Positions 61,811 through 64,000 of a stretch of 64,000 nt of DNA are shown piece after piece; positions within the stretch are counted from its first letter, which is position 1; every line of letters starts with the position of its first letter. The stretch lies in contig NZ_JBITMQ010000003.1 in assembly GCF_044466355.1 (NCBI RefSeq), forward strand, positions 507,366-571,365, given 5' to 3'. Source of the stretch: Actinophytocola sp044466355 (GTDB lineage Bacteria > Actinomycetota > Actinomycetes > Mycobacteriales > Pseudonocardiaceae). The notes under the pieces are model-generated. The model was not told where the DNA came from, did not search any database, and saw nothing but the letters and a program-made list of their open reading frames with translations. Position numbers and translations under genes: made by a program.

Positions 61811-62628
61811 GCCTCGGAGTCTGCCGCACGTTCGACCAGCACCTCGACGAGGTCCCCCTCGACCGACAGCACGCAGGGCACCAGCTCCGTGTCCGGCGCC
61901 TCGGACGCGAGCACCTCCCGTCGCACCGTTTCGGCGAGGTCCGTACCCGCGGCGGCGACGAGGATCTCGTCGGCCGAAGCAAGCCCCACGACCAGGCGTT
62001 CCGCGCCGACGGCGGCGGCGAGCCGCCGGGCGAAGTCGGGCAGGCAGGCGACGGCGGCGACGAGCCGCCCCGACAGCGTCAGCACGCCGTCCTCCCGCGT
62101 CTCGACGGACAGCTCCCCGGCCACCCGGAGGCACGTGTCCGCCATGAGATCGTCGAACGTGACGTCGCCGAGCTGCGCGTGGCTGACGTGGTATGTGCCG
62201 GTCGGGGTGACCACGGCGAGCGCGAGGTGCAGCCGCCCGCCGGACACCGGCCAGTGCGGCACGTCCGCGAGCTGCCCGGCGAGCGGCGACGACGTGCTCC
62301 AGAGCACGGGCCGCAGCTCGGCCCGCAGTGCGACGCTCGCCGCGGCGAACGCCTGGTCCCAGCCGTCAGGCCCGGGCCGGAGGAAGTGGTGGGTCGCGGC
62401 CACCCCGGGAAAGGTGGTGGCGATGAACTCGGCGTCCGCGGGTGTGGGTTCCCACTCGGCGTGGAGCCCTACCACGTGCCTGGCCCGGACCTGGTGGACC
62501 TGCTCGACCTCGTCCCAGGCCTGCCGAACCCCGTCCTCGGCGAGGGTGGGCACCCGGCCGACGAGGTGCTTGTCCTTGCCCCTCCGCAACCGGAACACCA
62601 CGACGTTGGTGCGGGGATCGATGTTCAC
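61807..62628 (-). CDS. Hypothetical protein upstream of DUF5313
   Basis: A 273-residue soluble protein with alternating beta and alpha segments. Notable patches are VVGLHAEWEPTPADAEFIA near residue 52, LHLALAVVTPTGTYHVSHAQ near 132 and FARRLAAAVGAERLVVGLAS near 200. I do not recognise the family. It overlaps the DUF5313 gene by four bases and is divergent from dinB, so the pair forms a small operon. Confidence 0.7.
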   Translation of the reverse strand: MNIDPRTNVVVFRLRRGKDKHLVGRVPTLAEDGVRQAWDEVEQVHQVRARHVVGLHAEWEPTPADAEFIATTFPGVAATHHFLRPGPDGWDQAFAAASVALRAELRPVLWSTSSPLAGQLADVPHWPVSGGRLHLALAVVTPTGTYHVSHAQLGDVTFDDLMADTCLRVAGELSVETREDGVLTLSGRLVAAVACLPDFARRLAAAVGAERLVVGLASADEILVAAAGTDLAETVRREVLASEAPDTELVPCVLSVEGDLVEVLVERAADSEA

Positions 62629-62708
62629 CGCCTGACTTTACCCGTGCAAACCCCCGGCACGGCACCGCCACAATGCCCTGCGAGGAGTGTTTTTGTCGGT
62701 GGTCGATG

Positions 62709-62722
62709 CGAACATGTGTTCG
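62709..62722. promoter_or_regulatory. dinB: LexA (SOS) box at the dinB start
   Basis: CGAACATGTGTTCG at 62709-62722 matches the CGAAC-N4-GTTCG SOS box of actinobacteria and Bacillus exactly. It overlaps the GTG 62716 and abuts the GTG 62722 start candidates. Location and match are read directly; damage-inducible control is inferred from the family. Confidence 0.75.
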
Positions 62723-63909
62723 TGACAGCGGCAACGATCCTCCACGCCGACCTGGACGCGTTCTACGCGTCGGTCGAACAGCGGGACAACCCCGACCTGC
62801 GCGGTCGCCCGGTGATCGTGGGCGGCGGCGTGGTGCTGGCGGCGAGCTACGAGGCGAAGCGGTTCGGGGTGCGTACCGCGATGGGCGGGGCGCGGGCGTT
62901 GCGGCTGTGCCCGCACGCGGTCGTGGTGCCGCCGAGGATGTCGGCCTACTCGGCGGCGAGCAAGGCCGTGTTCGAGGTGTTCCGCGAGACCACGCCGTTC
63001 GTCGAGGGCCTGTCGATCGACGAGGCCTTCCTCGACGTCGCGGGCCTGCGCAGGATCGCGGGCCCGCCGGAGGTGATCGCGGCACGGTTGCGCGCGGCGG
63101 TGCTGGCGCGGGTCGGGCTCCCGATCACCGTCGGCGTCGCGCGCACCAAGTTCCTCGCGAAGGTGGCGAGCGGGGTGGCGAAGCCGGACGGGCTGCTCGT
63201 GGTGCCGCCCGCGAAGGAACTGGAGTTCCTGCACCCGCTGCCGGTCGAACGGTTGTGGGGCGTCGGCAAGGTGACGTCCGCGAAGCTGCGCGACCGCGGC
63301 ATCACCACGGTCGGCCAGGTGGCGAAGCTGAGCGAGTCGACGCTGACCGCCATGCTCGGCAAGGCGTCCGGCAGGCACCTGCACGCGCTGGCCCACAACC
63401 AGGATCCCCGGCCGGTGCGGGTGGGCAGGCGCAGGCGGTCCATCGGGGCGCAGCGCGCGCTCGGGAGCAGACCGCGCCCGGTGGCGGACCTGGAGGCCAC
63501 ACTCGCGCAACTGATCGACCGGGTCGCCCGGCGGCTGCGGGCAGCGAAGCGGTCCTGCCGGACCGTGGTGCTGCGTCTGCGGTACGCGGACTTCTCGCGG
63601 GCCACCCGGTCACACACGCTGCCACACCCGACCGCGGACACCGACGTGCTGCTGACCACCGCCCGCCGCCTGCTGCACGCGGCGCTGCCGACGGTGTTCG
63701 AGCGAGGCTGCACGCTCGTGGGGGTTTCCCTGGCCAACCTGGACGACGAGGACGCGATACAACTGATGCTGCCGTTCGACGAGGTCGCGCCGGGCGCACT
63801 GGACGCGGCCGTGGACGGTGTCCGAGACCGCTTCGGCACAGCGGCGGTCACGCGAGCCGTCCTGCTGGGACGGGATCCCGGCCTGTCGGTGCCGCTCCTG
63901 CCCGACTAG
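62722..63909 (+). CDS. dinB: DNA polymerase IV (Y family)
   Basis: A 395-residue translesion polymerase. The palm carries ILHADLDAFYASVEQRD (first catalytic Asp) and SIDEAFLDV (Asp-Glu pair). Then come fingers/thumb and the little-finger domain. QLMLPF near residue 350 is a canonical beta-clamp-binding motif. Near GTG 62722 an SOS box overlaps; GTG 62716 would add two residues. It synthesises DNA across lesions under SOS induction. Confidence 0.94.
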   Translation: MTAATILHADLDAFYASVEQRDNPDLRGRPVIVGGGVVLAASYEAKRFGVRTAMGGARALRLCPHAVVVPPRMSAYSAASKAVFEVFRETTPFVEGLSIDEAFLDVAGLRRIAGPPEVIAARLRAAVLARVGLPITVGVARTKFLAKVASGVAKPDGLLVVPPAKELEFLHPLPVERLWGVGKVTSAKLRDRGITTVGQVAKLSESTLTAMLGKASGRHLHALAHNQDPRPVRVGRRRRSIGAQRALGSRPRPVADLEATLAQLIDRVARRLRAAKRSCRTVVLRLRYADFSRATRSHTLPHPTADTDVLLTTARRLLHAALPTVFERGCTLVGVSLANLDDEDAIQLMLPFDEVAPGALDAAVDGVRDRFGTAAVTRAVLLGRDPGLSVPLLPD

Positions 63910-63927
63910 GGCCTGTATCGAAGTGGA

Positions 63928-64000
63928 TCAGCTGATGGCTTCGGGTGTGGCCTGTTCCGGCGTGTCGTTGATCAAATAGGAGAGGTCTCCGGTAGATCGA
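63928..64000 (-). CDS. 3' end of an unidentified gene cut by the window edge
   Basis: A minus-strand frame open from the right edge ends with stop at 63928-63930 after the residues RSTGDLSYLINDTPEQATPE and AIS. Codon usage is compatible with coding, but 23 residues do not allow a family call. The convergent position to dinB and a less GC-rich end raise the possibility of a transposase or other mobile gene. Confidence 0.3.
   Translation of the reverse strand, partial: RSTGDLSYLINDTPEQATPEAIS

Overview
The window is very GC-rich actinobacterial DNA. Third-codon G/C dominates, many genes start with GTG, and stop/start overlaps (ATGA, GTGA, TGATG) are common. The gene set (paired FadA/FadB, tandem TetR regulator, streptogrisin-like protease, DUF5313, DUF1707, a second EF-Tu, LexA box of the CGAAC-N4-GTTCG type) suggests a soil actinomycete, probably Pseudonocardiaceae (Lentzea/Saccharothrix-like). 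That genus-level guess is inference. No rRNA, tRNA, CRISPR array or complete insertion sequence was found.

Layout. 1-6124: acyl-CoA catabolic operon (acyl-CoA dehydrogenase, carboxylase beta and alpha subunits, second dehydrogenase, TetR). 6134-10225: HelD-family RNA polymerase-recycling ATPase with its own promoter, then an SRPBCC protein, a thioesterase and a flavodoxin-fold oxidoreductase. 10388-13051: cytochrome P450 downstream of a double TetR regulator. 13275-16664: fadA-fadB. 16841-18067: secreted serine protease. 18152-28975: a two-part locus with a chito-oligosaccharide-type ABC importer plus GH20 hexosaminidase, and divergent operons for an amidohydrolase, a PLP amino-acid deaminase, a KDPG aldolase, a KDG-type kinase, an IclR regulator and a RidA protein. 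28976-29371: repeats and a 10-N assembly gap. 30597-37339: complete xanthine-to-allantoin operon with an 8-oxoguanine deaminase. 37629-41120: PAS-GGDEF-EAL protein and a divergent EF-Tu. 41895-50537: sugar-acid dehydratase, methyltransferase, NmrA/AraC pair, and a LacI-controlled GH39-GH13 operon. 50604-54022: iron-box-preceded heterodimeric ABC transporter. 54069-64000: imine reductase/MerR, Clp_N protein, P-loop kinase, two-component system with PepSY protein, GNAT, AhpD-like/MarR pair, DUF5313, and LexA-boxed dinB.

The most interesting system is 18152-28975. Its enzymes fit a route for oxidised chitin: import of chito-oligosaccharides (perhaps with aldonic-acid ends), GH20 cleavage, deacetylation of N-acetylglucosaminate, PLP-dependent deamination helped by RidA to 2-keto-3-deoxygluconate, phosphorylation, and aldol cleavage to pyruvate and glyceraldehyde 3-phosphate. 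Both halves carry two copies of a related 17-bp palindrome whose centres are 21 bp apart, sitting 11-13 bp upstream of a start codon. This points to one regulator, most simply the encoded IclR protein. A DasR-box-like site precedes the transporter operon.
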